This document shows positions 1 to 12,264 of a stretch of DNA of 64,000 bases, piece by piece. The number at the start of each line of letters is the position of its first letter. Position 1 is the first letter of the stretch. The notes beneath the pieces were generated by a model that worked only from the letters and a program-made list of their open reading frames with translations, was not told the DNA's origin and searched no databases. The DNA is from Physella acuta. Lineage: Eukaryota; Mollusca; Gastropoda; Physidae. The DNA lies in contig NW_026731782.1 of NCBI RefSeq assembly GCF_028476545.1, positions 262,001 to 326,000 of the forward strand. Direction: 5' to 3'. The translations under genes were made by a program, and so were the position numbers.

Positions 1-337
1 GATGACGGCCACATCCCATGCTATGCGTCATGGCAAGGCTATGCTTAGGATTAGCTCCATGGTCGGAGGCTTGGATTAGGATTAGCAGTGTTAAATGCTA
101 CATATGCAGTAAAATCAAAGGCAACTGACATAATCGAAAGTCTATCCATTTACAGAAATATTCGTAATCGCTGAATTGTTTTGAACTACTCAAAACAAAA
201 AAACATGTTCACTCGTCTACTAGATTGTTGAGACTGTTTCAATAGTTTAGCTACACTAACTAACCCAGACAGTATCTCCGACCCTAACTCTGTTCCTGTT
301 TTATCCTTTACCTAAGCACTGAACCTTACTCTTTTTC
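1..337. other. non-repetitive AT-rich sequence
   Basis: No convincing exon, RNA gene or mobile element is visible here. Towards the right end the sequence becomes rich in CCCTAAC-like words that lead into the next feature. Confidence 0.5.
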
Positions 338-474
338 TGACCCTGATCCTGACCTTCAACCTTGACCCTGACCCTAACCCTGACCCTGACCCTGACCCTA
401 ACCTTTACCCTTACCCTTACCCTTACCCTTACCCTGACCCTAATCTGATCCTAACCCTGACCCTGACTCTAATC
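338..474 (+). repeat. degenerate telomere-like CCCTRA repeat
   Basis: About twenty imperfect hexamers of the type CCCTGA, CCCTAA and CCCTTA run in one direction. The animal telomere unit is TTAGGG/CCCTAA. The mixture of variants and the ordinary sequence on both sides point to an interstitial minisatellite rather than a chromosome end. Similar short AGGATTAGG/TAGGGTTAG words occur near 8.73-8.80 kb and 61.46-61.51 kb. Confidence 0.75.
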
Positions 475-1489
475 TTTCAACTCCAGATTGTTTCTAGACG
501 AAAAATGAAACTTGATGCAACTCAGCGTCTTATCGTTTACGGTTCAAAGTCCATAACTAAGGGTCCAAATTTGAAACTGTTGCTTGTATAATGATGTATT
601 CATTAAGACATAATTTAGTAGCCACTAACCTAACACCTTTTTCATATACTAGCATGAGCTGTTCTGTTACAGAATGTATTGTGAATATAAAATATCTATC
701 GTGAGGATTTAAAATTACCATTTTATTTGTAAATAGTCAGTTGTATTTTAACATCCCCATAAGAACTGAAACAAAATATCACCTGCGGGCCACTCCAAGG
801 GAGATAATAATTTATTAAAAATCGACACTTGTCTCCCTTTTCACTGAGCACAACAAATTGATCTCCCTTGGGTTTTTTGTGTTCGGATAGTGAAATTTCT
901 GTATTTCTTCCCCCTTGAGTATGCTCAGCTCTTATTGGTACTTAACAGTCGAATCCATATAGTGTAGGGGATATTTCAAACAGATTGGCGTATTGAATGA
1001 AATACAACAACTAAACTATAGTTTTTAAATTTAAGAGTTTGAAGTGCTGATTTCGGTAAATGACTGTTGGAGGTGTGGATAAAGTTTCGGTCATTTGTGT
1101 GTTCTTGTTTTAAGTCAAAACTGATATCCACCCACCCCCCATCCCTACCTAAATGTAAGTCAGTTCTTTATCAAAGCGAAGTAGACATTGTTCAGTGGAT
1201 TATTATCCTGTACCAAACGCAATGCCTTCAATCTCACAATCGTCGATTGTACAACTTAACCACGACAACCAAACGAACATTTCTCCACATTAGTCAATGT
1301 TCGTACCTCGAGTTTCGAACCAAGCTGTCATCTATTTTTATCCGCGACAGACAACATTCATTTCAATGCTCATTTGTTTTTCTTTTGCAATCGATTACAA
1401 TTTTTAACCGCTTCAAAAGGTAAAAAAACAAGACTATCGATTTTTTTTAACGTCATTGATGGGAAAATAAAAACTGATGTTATCAATTA
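475..1489. other. non-coding AT-rich sequence with one inverted-repeat motif
   Basis: No supported gene. CCAAGGGAGAT near 796 and ATCTCCCTTGG near 861 form an 11-bp inverted repeat about 54 bases apart, with a third TCTCCCTT in between. A 118-codon open frame at 1067 has no family signal or codon bias and is treated as chance. Confidence 0.5.
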
Positions 1490-1728
1490 GGGCTGAAGAA
1501 TGTAACACAGACGGAGCGACCGTGAAAGGGTTAATAAATCATAAGGTTAGGTAAAGTGCCCGAATCAGATGGGACGACTATGAAAGGGTTAATACATCAT
1601 GACTAAGAGATGGGGAGTCTGAAATGGATGGAGCGACAGTGGAAGGGTTAATAAATCATAAGACTAGGCTGAGGAGCCTGGAAGAGATTGTGACGGTTGT
1701 GAAAGGGTTAATGAATCATAAGGGCCGG
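1490..1728 (+). repeat. 59-bp tandem repeat, four copies
   Basis: Four diverged units carry GAGCGAC...GTGAAAGGGTTAATAAATCATAAG. The word GGGTTAAT falls near 1528, 1586, 1645 and 1705, giving a period of 58-60 bp. Confidence 0.8.
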
Positions 1729-1802
1729 CATATCGCTAATATTTGCTGTCTTCATTTTTCATGCGGGGTTGTAGACTGGTCAGCTGGTTGTCAGCAGGGA
1801 TA

Positions 1803-3190
1803 AGGATAGTATGGGATAGGGCAACATTCATTTGGGATATGTGGGATAGGACAACATTCCATTTGGATATGTGGGATAGGGCAACACTCCATTGGGATAT
1901 GTGGGATGGGGCAATGTTTTATTGGGATATGTGGGATAGGGCAACATTCCGTTGGGTATGGGGGATAGGGCGATATTCAATTGGGATATGTGGGATAGGG
2001 CAACGTTCCATTGTGATATGTGGGATAGTGCAACGTTCCATTGTGATATGTGGGATATGGCAATATTTTATTTGGATATGTGGGATAGAGGCAACACTCC
2101 ATTGGGATATGTGGGATAGGACAACATTCCGTTGGGATATGTGGGATAGGGCAATATTCCATTGGGATACGCGGGAAGGGGCAATGTTTTATTGGGATAT
2201 GTGGGATAGGGCGATATTCCGTTGGGATATGTGGGATAGGGCGATATTCTGTTGGGATATGTGGGATATGACAACATTCCGTTGGGATATGTGGGATAGG
2301 GCAACATTCCATTGGGATATTTGGGATAGGACAACATTCCGTTGGGATATGTGGGATAGGGCAATATTCCATTGGGATATGTGGGATAGAGGCAATATTC
2401 ATTTGGTATATGTGGGATAGGATAACATTCCATTGGGATACGCGGGATGGGGCAATGTTTTATTGGGATATGTGGGATAGGACAACATTCCTTTGGGATA
2501 TGGGGGATAGGGCAATATTCAATTGGGATATGTGGGATAGGGCATTATTCCGTTTGTGTTAGGATAATGGATAGGGCAAAGTTCTGTTGTTGTTATTGGG
2601 ATGTATGTGAAATGTTTTGGGATATTTGGGATAGGGCAGCATTCTGTTGTTGTTCTTGGGATGTATGGGACATGTTGTTGGGATTTTTGAAATAGCGAAT
2701 AGGGCAACATTCGATTGGTGCTGTTGGGATATGGGATAGTGCAACATTTATTTGGGATATGTGGGATAGGACAACATTCCGTTGGGTATGTGGAATAATG
2801 CAACATTCCATTGGTTTTTTTTTGGGGATATGGGATAATGCAACATTATTTATTGGTGTAGTTAGGATATGGGATAGGGCAACATTCCGTTGGTTTTGTT
2901 GGGATATGGGATAGTGCAACATTATTTGTTGGTGTTGTTAGGATATGGGATAGGGCAACATTCCGTTGATTTTTTTGGGATATGGGATAGTGCAACATTA
3001 TTTATTGGTGTTGTTAGGATATGGGATAGGGCAATATTCCGTTTCTGTTGTTGGGATATGGCAATATTCCTTTGTTGTTTTTGTGGATATATGGGATAGG
3101 GCTTAGGATAAAATTCCAGTATTGTTGTTAGGATATATGTGATAGGGCAACGTTCCAATTTGTGGGACATGATATTTGGCAACATCCATT
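1803..3190 (+). repeat. 30-bp minisatellite (GGGATATGTGGGATAGGGCA type)
   Basis: About 22 well-conserved 30-bp units run from 1803 to about 2540. They are followed by a looser stretch to about 3190, where the unit expands with TTGTTG/TTGGTGTTG insertions. Because 30 is divisible by three, open frames run through the array on both strands, giving WDRATF- and YPTYPN-type peptide repeats. These are products of the repeat and not genes. The clean left half and decayed right half suggest recent homogenisation of only one side. Confidence 0.93.
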
Positions 3191-4587
3191 GTTAAAGTTT
3201 GAATAAGTGGGATATGAAATAGGACAATATTCCATGGATGCCATTATGGTTTGGATTTCAGCTATATTCCATTGAAGTCTTTGCGATATGTGTTATATGC
3301 GCACGAAGACAATATATTGGTCTCTTTGGGATCTTTATGACATGGAATATGTGTTTATTCTCTCGTGTGAATGAGTTATGTAAGACATATTGAATATTTC
3401 TCCATATGAATAATTATGCAGTTCATGTGGGATATTTTAGGAATGCGTCATATTATAAATATAGCTATGTATCAGGAAAAAAAAAACGTGGCTACGAGAA
3501 TGCGGACTAGAAACAATCGAAGCTGATGAATGCCACATACGATTGGACTACCGACCGCATTCCAAAACTGTTTGATGGTCCTGGATATCGATCTCTACGA
3601 TTATAAAGACCGTTACGTAATCTCACAGTAGCAGAAATGTCGTGGTGATGGATGCGTCATTGTCAATTGGAATCATAGAATATTCTATGCTAACTAAACC
3701 TACGAAAATCGTCATGGGTTGTTTTAGTTATTTTTATACTTCCGTTATATTTTTTCGTGGATATATGCACCTATATTAAACTTGACGTGTAAGACATAAG
3801 ATGTTATTACGTCTTTTAAAGAAAATAGCGTTTAGAATTTGTTCCCCTAAAATCATTACAATTATCTTGCTAAAAAAAATAACCCAAAAATCAGCGAATG
3901 AGCGGTTAATTACATATCATGACAGGGATTTATCAAAAGATATAAGAACAAAAAAAAGTATACAATCTTCTCCAATCTAACGTATATCAAAGCGAAGGAA
4001 GGTTTGAAATTAATATTATTTTCTTAAACATGAGAAAATGGTGTGCCATAAATCGCACCCAGATCTCATCAACGTAAATGGGCTGTAGTAAAAAGCACAC
4101 GTTAAAAAATAGTTAATGTTTTTTTAAAAATATGTATGTATGGATTATTAATGTAGATCAGGATTCAATGGAGCAACGTCTAAGGGCGCTTACTCGCCTC
4201 AGGGTTTGCGTCGATGTTTTAAATTAATATTTTCAAGAGTATAGATTTTATATTTTTCTAAAGTGTTCGTTAACGATGAATGTACTTCATAGATTATGGA
4301 CTAGGTTGGTTTTAAATTTTTTTTTCAAAGTTTAATTACTGTTGTCATGGTAACCATTTTTTTTTGTAACAAGTAAAAAATGTTAGGCTGACGATATGAG
4401 ATGACTCACATGATGGCGGTCTTAAGGACGTCATGCGTTGCAGGGGTTGGTCCTACACTGTCATCTACCGCCCCCCACCCCAACTCTATGTTCCTCTGTA
4501 CCACATCTCATCTACACGCCATCCCCTCCTTCTCAATTCCATCCCGACAAAAATGGCGGCTGACGTCAATTCAACTCAACATATTTC

Positions 4588-4590
<3 letters not shown>
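3191..4590. other. non-coding sequence
   Basis: AT-rich single-copy-looking DNA with no exon-like segment. Short echoes of the preceding minisatellite (GGGATAT) persist to about 3440. Confidence 0.5.
4341..4354 (+). promoter_or_regulatory. X-box-like motif (RFX type), weak candidate
   Basis: GTTGTCATGGTAAC differs by one base from the palindromic RFX X-box form GTTGCCATGGTAAC. No gene start is recognised nearby, so a regulatory role is only a possibility. A 14-bp near-match is expected occasionally by chance. Confidence 0.2.

Positions 4591-4648
<58 letters not shown>
4591..4648. repeat. (TA)n microsatellite
   Basis: About 29 uninterrupted TA dinucleotides. Confidence 0.98.
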
Positions 4649-5529
<881 letters not shown>

Positions 5530-5619
5530 TAGCCGTCCCGGCCAGGCCCTGCTCTGGCTTCTGTGAAAAACCTTTCTGTTAAAGACCATTACCTGTGTGT
5601 TTAGTAATCATCATAAACC

Positions 5620-6012
5620 CGGCATTGCCCACCCAAACCACAACCAACCAAAACAACAAAACGCAAACATAACGCTAACACAATTACAAATACAAACGAA
5701 AACAAAAACCTAACAACAAACCCAACCACAACCACAAACACCAATACAAACACAAAGAAAAAACAAACAAAAAAGCAAACGAAAACAAAAACCTAACAAC
5801 AAACCCAACCACAAACACCAATACCAACAAAAAAAAAAAACGAAAAAGCAAACGAAAACAAACCAAATCCAAACGCAAAACCAACCAAAAACACAAATAC
5901 AAACCCAAACAAAAAAAACACAAACAAAAACGAAAAAAGAAAGAACAAAAACGAACCAAATCAAAACGCAATCACTAACGCAAACCCACCTAAACACAAA
6001 GAAAACACTAAC
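5620..6012 (+). repeat. A/C-only low-complexity block with internal duplication
   Basis: Almost free of G and T, built of AAACAAAACC/CCAACCACAAA words. A segment starting AAACGAAAACAAAAACCTAA occurs near 5694 and again near 5779, so part of the block arose by local duplication. The opposite strand gives F/V/C/L-rich frames with no family resemblance. Confidence 0.85.
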
Positions 6013-6532
6013 GCGAACATAAACGCCCGGGGCAGAATCGCCTGTTTTAGCTTAATGAACGACTATAGTACCCCAACTTATTCATAGTCTTTTGCACTCA
6101 CTTAAACGAACGCGCCTGTTTCAATTTAATGAACAATTTTAATACTCCAAGCTTATCCGTAAAATACCTACAAAATTTGCACTTGATCAATCCCCGCTAA
6201 TTATGTAATTATTTTTTTTTTCCAACACCAAATCAAAGTAATTAAAAAGTAAATTATTTTCCACAAAATGCAATGGTTTTATAAAGGGAAGTAATTTTGT
6301 TTTCCTAATTTATCAAAGGGAAGTAAGTGCTATAGAACTAAATAAAGACATAATTAGAATTTTTGTAAAAGATGATATTTTTTTAAAACTTGTGTTTAAT
6401 GAACATGCCGACAATTATTACTATAATTTGAAAAATGAAAATTATTTCCCAACACTTTCAATAGTAATTTTTTAGCTCATAAATTTAGACAAATGCGCAC
6501 GATAATTTTCTAACACTTAAATTCATCCAAGA
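6013..6532. other. non-coding AT-rich sequence
   Basis: No gene supported. Two AAAGGGAAGTAA motifs occur near 6293 and 6316; this word recurs across the window. Confidence 0.5.
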
Positions 6533-6628
6533 CATATATATATATATATATATATATACATAGATATATATATATATATATCTATATATATCTATATATA
6601 AGTATATATATGTATCTATATATATATA

Positions 6629-6665
<37 letters not shown>
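6533..6665. repeat. imperfect TA/TATC-rich microsatellite
   Basis: TA repeats interrupted by TATC, TATG and AAGTA steps. It looks like an aged relative of the pure (TA)n tracts. Confidence 0.95.
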
Positions 6666-6857
6666 GAGAAAAAAAATGTTGACAATCATCAACTGTCCAT
6701 TGACCTTTAGACTAACGTATTTTGACCGCTTATTTGAACACGATAATTCCCCTATAGCTGTGAATAATTGACACTCTGTAGCAGCGGATCAAGTTTTGTT
6801 TGCTGTAAGGGCGAGGGGTGGGGTGTTGTATTTTCTAGGCGACCTCACTCAGGTCGT

Positions 6858-6922
6858 GACGTGGCTTGATGTTAGGGCGTGGCTCCTGTTGTGGGGGTGG
6901 GTTCAAATCTCTCGGGGTCGAG
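6858..6922 (+). mobile_element. tRNA-like SINE head (possible)
   Basis: GTGGCTTGATGTTAGGGCG resembles an A box and GGGTTCAAATC at 6898-6908 is a good B box, spaced roughly as in tRNA-derived SINEs. No cloverleaf with a proper acceptor stem is evident, so this is not called as a tRNA gene. The downstream body does not match either SINE family in this window. Confidence 0.45.
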
Positions 6923-6959
6923 AATTAAAAATGTCTGGTAATAAATCAAGTGTAGAGGT

Positions 6960-7195
6960 GATAAACGTAGCAAATGACCAAATTGATCAATGACACTCAG
7001 ACAGATCAACACATCGATACTTGACCACAGCGACGGATGACCAAATCGATAAATGACACACAGAGCAGGATCGAATAGATATATCAGCAAATCGATAACT
7101 AAACAAATAGCTAATTGACTAAATCCATAAATGACCAATTTAAAAAATTACCAAATGCATAAATGGCAAATTGATAAAAATGACCATACTAACTA
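6960..7195 (+). repeat. degenerate repeat of GACCAAATCGATAAATGAC words
   Basis: Several imperfect copies of GACCAAAT(C/T)GATAAATGAC occur with irregular spacing. It is probably an old minisatellite. Confidence 0.55.
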
Positions 7196-8852
7196 AAAAC
7201 CACATTGACATTGATAATCGACAATACACAACACTGACAAAATTTCCATATACAAGTAGGCACAGCACACAAAAAATGTCCATATATAGTGTACACAACA
7301 TCGACAAAATTACCACGCTCACAAACGTCCTTGCTACATGAAAAGGGTTGAAATGAATACTAACACATTTCGCTGGATTTCTTTAAAAACACATTTTTCT
7401 TGTGATTTAATACCTGTTTGAATAATTAAGGAGCAAATAAAGCCGCATCTGGAATAAAAATAAAAAAATGCAAAATTGTTTTTTTTTAAAATACAAGTCT
7501 TCAAACACGAATTGTTGGATGTGTTGAAGTTGGGGCGGGGGGGGGGGGGGGGAGGGTGAAAAAACACACCCGCGGTTAACTCTACTTGACTAGATCAACA
7601 CCACCAGTTTAACTATTTGTGTTTTCCTAGCATCATTTGATTTACTGGACATGCGCACTGACCCCACCCTGTCGATAAATTTAACACCCCAACTTCACAC
7701 ACCCTACACCATAAAATAAAAAAATATATAAATAAAAAGTAGAACCGCCCCCCCTCCCCACCCCCATACACAAACACAACGGAACAAAACAAACCCGACG
7801 GTCTAGAGCAGTGTAGTGTACACATAGTTTTCACAAGGAAAGTTTTGGATGTCTACAACCAAGATCAATAACCGGTCACATAAAAACGGCCCTAGTCAAA
7901 CTCGCTTTTAAAAATGAAAGTAAAGAAAAAATTGAAAAATCATCCTAGGCGGTTTGTATATAAAAACTGTTCCAGTGTGATGAAATACACTACATATTTC
8001 ATGATAGAAATAGTATTCAAGGTTTGTCAATAATGGAGAATGACAGAACAGTGAAAGATCGCTAGGCTAGATTCATAAGGCAGAAACTATTGACGGTGTG
8101 TGTGTGGGGGGGGGGCGGTTATTGTTTAGATAACTTACGATGCGTGTTATGTTGAAATAGGAATTAGATTTACGAGTCGTTTTATGAGAGTGTGTTAAGG
8201 TGGAGGTTATTGTATAAGCTGTCTAATCACATGGTAATTAAGTAAAGAGTGATGTATACAAATTGTTGACTAAAATTGTTTTCGAAAATTGTTTGTTTTC
8301 ATTATTTTTTTTAACTTCCGGATTAAGACAGTTTGTATTAAAAAATGTTATAGTATAATTTTTAGATACACGAAACAATGTCTACTTTGTTTTCGAAATC
8401 TTAAATTTGGAACATTATTTATTGGGTATATTCTGTATTCCTTTTTGTTTTTAAATAAATAATCTACGAGTTTTATTTTGAAATTACAGTTCATTAAATG
8501 AAATTTTATAAACGTCATTGCTAACTTATTTAAGATTTCACAAATCATGATTATGTTTTGTACTGTAAGGCTACATATAAAAAACTTGTGGACATAAAAC
8601 TTTTTTCAAATAAAATACAAATATTGAAACTAAGGGTTATTGGCCTAACGGCTGTATGATTGTTCGAAGTCGATTCGTGAATATTTTTTTCTAGATTAAT
8701 TTCTTTAAAGGCCAGGGTCGGGATTTCGGTTGATATCAGGATTTAGGATTAGGATTAGGGACACTGTCAATACTCAGATCAGGGTTAGATCTAAGGTTAG
8801 CAGTTAGTGACGATTGCAGCGAGGTAATTTTTTGAAACTGAGCTCTACCCGT
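7196..8852. other. non-coding sequence with G-runs
   Basis: No supported exon. It contains a G-run near 7539-7553, a CCCCACCCCC patch near 7750 and a TGTGTGTGGGGGG patch near 8098. Open frames here are short and lack family signal. Confidence 0.45.
8845..8852. repeat. target-site duplication (left) of MITE-1 copy 1
   Basis: CTACCCGT occurs directly before the element and again at 9089-9096 directly after it. Eight bp is the duplication length made by hAT transposases. Confidence 0.9.
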
Positions 8853-9088
8853 CAGGGGCGTAGCGAGGGGAGGGCGGGGGGTGCGGATCGCACCGGGTGA
8901 CACCATTTATGGGGGTGACACCAAGGCAAAAAATAGCAAAATATATGGAGAAAAACTTGAGAGGGGGGGGGGTGCAAATCGAAAATTTGAAAGTTTGTCC
9001 CCGGGAAGGGTCGCTACGCCTCTGGGGGGGGGGGGGGTGACACCATAAAGTGCCGCACTGGGTGACACCCGACCTCGCTACGCCACTG
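8853..9088. mobile_element. hAT-type MITE, family 1, copy 1
   Basis: A 236-bp non-autonomous element. It starts CAGGGGCGTAGCGAGG and ends CCTCGCTACGCCACTG, terminal inverted repeats of about 16 bp with one or two mismatches, flanked by a perfect 8-bp duplication CTACCCGT. The inside carries GGTGACACC words, a GCAAAAAATAGCAAAATATA stretch and long G-runs. No coding capacity. The same element recurs at 30252 and 61925. Family assignment rests on the CAG termini and the 8-bp duplication. Confidence 0.93.
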
Positions 9089-9115
9089 CTACCCGTTGAG
9101 AACCTCTGACCATTT

Positions 9116-10080
9116 GTGTTTTTTATTACATTAAACACAAACACACGTCTAACAAAACCAAGTGCTTGCTAGATAGCCGCATGTGTTGTGTGTTTACATT
9201 AAACACAAACCCACATTTGAGAACCGTTAATAAAACTATTTAAAGAGCTGGCTAGCTAGATGCGTTGTGTTTACATTAAACACAAACACACATTGAGCAC
9301 CGCTAATAAAACCAAGTGCTAGCCGCATGCGTTGTGTTTACATTAAACACAAACACACATTTGAGAACCGTTAATAAAATCAAGTGCTAGCCTCATGCGT
9401 TGTGTTCACATTAAACACAAACACACATTGAGAACCGCTAATAAAACCAAGTGCTTGCCACATGCGTTGTGTTCACATTAAACACAAACAAACATTTGAC
9501 AACCGCTAATAAAACCAAGTGCTTGCCACATGCGTTGTGTTCACATTAAACACAAACACACATTTGAGAACCGTTAATAAAATCAAGTGCTAGCCTCATG
9601 CGTTGTGTTCACATTAAACACAAACACACATTGAGAACCGCTAATAAAACCAAGTGCCAGCCGCAAGTGTTGTGTTCACATTAAACACAAACACACATTT
9701 GAGAACCGCTAATAAAACCAAGTGTTAGCCACATGCGTTGTGTTCACATTAAACACAAACACACATTTGAGAACCGCTAATAAAACCAATTGCTAGCCAC
9801 ATGCGTTGTGTTCACATTAAACACAAACACATCTTAGAGAACCGCAAATAAAACCAAGTGCCAGCCGCATGCGTTGTGTGTTTACATTAAACACAAACAC
9901 ACCTTTGAGAACCGCTAATAAAACCAAGTGCCAGCCGCATGCGTTGTGTGTTTACATTAAACACAAACACACCTTTGAGAACCGCTAATAAAACCAAGTA
10001 CTAGCCACATGCGTTGTGTTCACATTAAGCACAAGCACACATTTGAGAACCGCTCATAAAACCAAGTGCTAGCCGCAAGT
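9116..10080 (+). repeat. 68-bp satellite-like tandem array
   Basis: About 14 units with consensus words GCGTTGTGTTCACATTAAAC, ACAAACACACATTTGAGAAC and CGCTAATAAAACCAAGTGCTAGCC. Each unit contains a short hairpin: TGTGTTTA, the loop CAT, then TAAACACA, perfect in some units and one mismatch in others. Units are highly alike, so homogenisation is recent. The array begins about 28 bp to the right of MITE-1 copy 1. Confidence 0.95.
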
Positions 10081-10370
10081 GTTTGTACACGGAGAGGTTA
10101 AAGCGCAGTTCGATCAGCATTTATTGCCTACCGACCATCACACAAAAGGTTAAAGATCAGCGTGCGAGCGCGGCCGTCCTAGAAGAACCCGAGCTCTGAA
10201 AAAATATCGAAATATTTTTTTTTATGTTATTGCCTGCACATTCGGCTTAGTGTGAAGAGTTGAATGAAGCTCCCACTTTTGGAAATTATTCTCCGTAAAA
10301 TTACGAATTTGTTAAATTAAAAAAAAAAATACAATAAAATGTAAGCTTGGGAAAATATTTGTATTTATTT
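10081..10370. other. non-coding sequence
   Basis: A short CpG-containing stretch (10085-10200) and then AT-rich DNA. No gene supported. Confidence 0.45.
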
Positions 10371-10430
10371 TTGTGGCGTCGTGAGGTTGGGTGTCCCCCG
10401 GTGCGGCACCTCATGGTGTCACCCGCTCCC
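10371..10430 (-). mobile_element. decayed terminal fragment of hAT MITE family 1
   Basis: TTGTGGCGTCGTGAGGTTGG followed by GTGCGGCACCTCATGGTGTCACC matches the reverse complement of the right end of MITE-1 with scattered mismatches. No matching second end or target duplication was found. GGTGTCACCC words at about 10846 may belong to the same old insertion. Confidence 0.65.
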
Positions 10431-10521
10431 CTTGAATAAAAAATTATAAATGTAGGGCCAACATATAATTTAATTAATAACATATATAGGATTATGTATG
10501 TGTATGAACGAGTGTACATGC

Positions 10522-10524
<3 letters not shown>

Positions 10525-10590
<66 letters not shown>

Positions 10591-10607
10591 TATATATAAT
10601 TATATAT
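10525..10607. repeat. (TA)n microsatellite with imperfect right end
   Basis: A pure TA run to about 10586, followed by TTATATATATAATTATATAT. Confidence 0.97.
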
Positions 10608-11456
10608 TTCTTGATGTATTTTCCGGTGAATGGTGTACTTCGTTCTCATCAGTACATTTTCTGTGAAAGTTGCCATTGGTGTTACCTCCCCTTTTATTTT
10701 GCCTAAGGGCTTCAGTTTGGGCATTCACTGTATTGATCTACCTTTGAAGTCAACTAAAAAGCGTTTTGTTAGTAAGTTTTTGACGAATTAGGTATCGAAA
10801 ATATTCAACATAACCTTTTATTTTTCTTCTGTAAATATAGCAGTTTGGTGTCACCCACCATCCTAGGCGATTGTTTTAATCTGTGCACAGTTAATAGTAA
10901 CGATGTCTACCTATAGTAGTTTATTAATTACAGCTGGATGCAGTTTTCGTTTCTCGAAAGCCAGTTTCCGTCACCCCGCCACCCCCCTCCTCTTCTTATT
11001 GTCGGGATCAACAGTTTATAATCTAAAATCTATTTAAATTTAACGATTAACTGAACTGGCACAAAGCATCTTTGTTCAGTAATGTCTGCATTGTTTTGTC
11101 TTGGTATCACCCCCCCCCCCCCCAGTGCTCTGATTCGTTGGATGAATTTCAATGATATAATTATATTCTTTGCGTTTGGGATTTTTGTTTCCAAAACGGC
11201 ACTGCAGTTATAGTCTTTACTAAGCGGCCTAGCGCGTTCATTAAAAAAAAAACAAAAAAAAAAAAACTTTTCTTCAAATAAAAGAACAAAATAGACACCG
11301 AAACTGCAGACAGTTGTAAAAAAAAGGTATTAAAATATGACATCATGCATATTTAGCCAATTAGTACATTATTTGCTATATTGTCAAATGTCGCAAAATA
11401 CCAGAACATCCCCCCCCCCCCCATACACACACACACATAAACCTTTTTAAAGGACA

Positions 11457-11460
<4 letters not shown>
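10608..11460. other. non-coding sequence
   Basis: No exon supported. A TTACCTCCCC word lies near 10683. C-runs occur near 11109-11123 and 11410-11423, and A-runs near 11245-11265. Confidence 0.45.

Positions 11461-11550
<90 letters not shown>
11461..11550. repeat. (TA)n microsatellite
   Basis: Forty-five uninterrupted TA units. Confidence 0.98.
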
Positions 11551-11555
<5 letters not shown>

Positions 11556-11998
11556 CACTACTAAAATAACTATACTTACATCTTCTTTTAAAACCCTATT
11601 CATGAAATTACAAATATCTTTCCACGTCATATCCGTTTAAAATACCCTTCCCCCTTTTTTTTATATCTGTGACAACACTCATGTACTACACCTAAACACA
11701 CTAAACACATAGTAGGAGGGGGTGATGTCCAGTAACTAGACGCGATAAATCGGAAGTATTTAAAGTAAGCGACAGGCGACTGGGGAATCGCGCGGTGACT
11801 AAGCGATTCGATTAAATTCTCATACAAGTTTATTTCCGCTACACCGAGGCGGAAACACAAGGGACGCGACTCCAAACAAAAAATAAAACGCGCTGACCTA
11901 TTTGTGTACGTCAGTCGCGTCGTGGTGAAAATATGAGAGTGACGTTTTATAAATAGTGGGTTTATTTTGGTTAGCCGTACCGGATTAATGAAATCACG
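11551..11998. other. CpG-containing non-coding stretch
   Basis: From about 11735 to 11935 the sequence has more CpG than its surroundings (GCGCGGTGAC, CGCGACTCC, CAGTCGCGTCG). No open exon with good splice sites is visible, so it is left unassigned. Confidence 0.4.
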
Positions 11999-12205
11999 TT
12001 TCTTCTTCTTCTTCTTCGTTCTTAATTTTAGTATCTAACACAATTTAGTATTACGTGTCAACTAGTTATGCGCCATATAGGCAATTGACTCAAATTTCAG
12101 CCTGCTTTTCTTTTTGGATTTGCTTCCATAGCCTTTGTCCAACCAAGAACAAACTACAAGGCAGCAGTTGTTTGATTTTTGGAGTTGTCTCTCGTAGAGA
12201 GTTAA
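11999..12205 (-). mobile_element. SINE family B, copy 1 (3' part)
   Basis: Read on the minus strand, the body includes the GAGAGACAACTCCAAAA region and GCAAATCCAAAAAGAAAAGC, and ends in AACGAAGAAG followed by (GAA)n. On the plus strand the simple tail is TTCTTCTTCTTC at 11999-12018. The same order is seen at 26590, 46731 and 62194. The tRNA-like head is not recognisable in this copy, so it is 5'-truncated or decayed. Confidence 0.75.
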
Positions 12206-12264
12206 TTAAGGATTATGCCGAGTTGTACTAATTGTTTAAATTGGGGTTAGCATTAGAAGTAGAT

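Noticed and set aside
338-474. True telomere
   Set aside because: Units are a mixture of CCCTGA, CCCTAA and CCCTTA and both flanks are ordinary sequence.
1743-2433. Long open frames on both strands (WDRATF / YPTYPN peptide repeats)
   Set aside because: They are readings of the 30-bp minisatellite, whose period is divisible by three; no start context, codon bias or family match.
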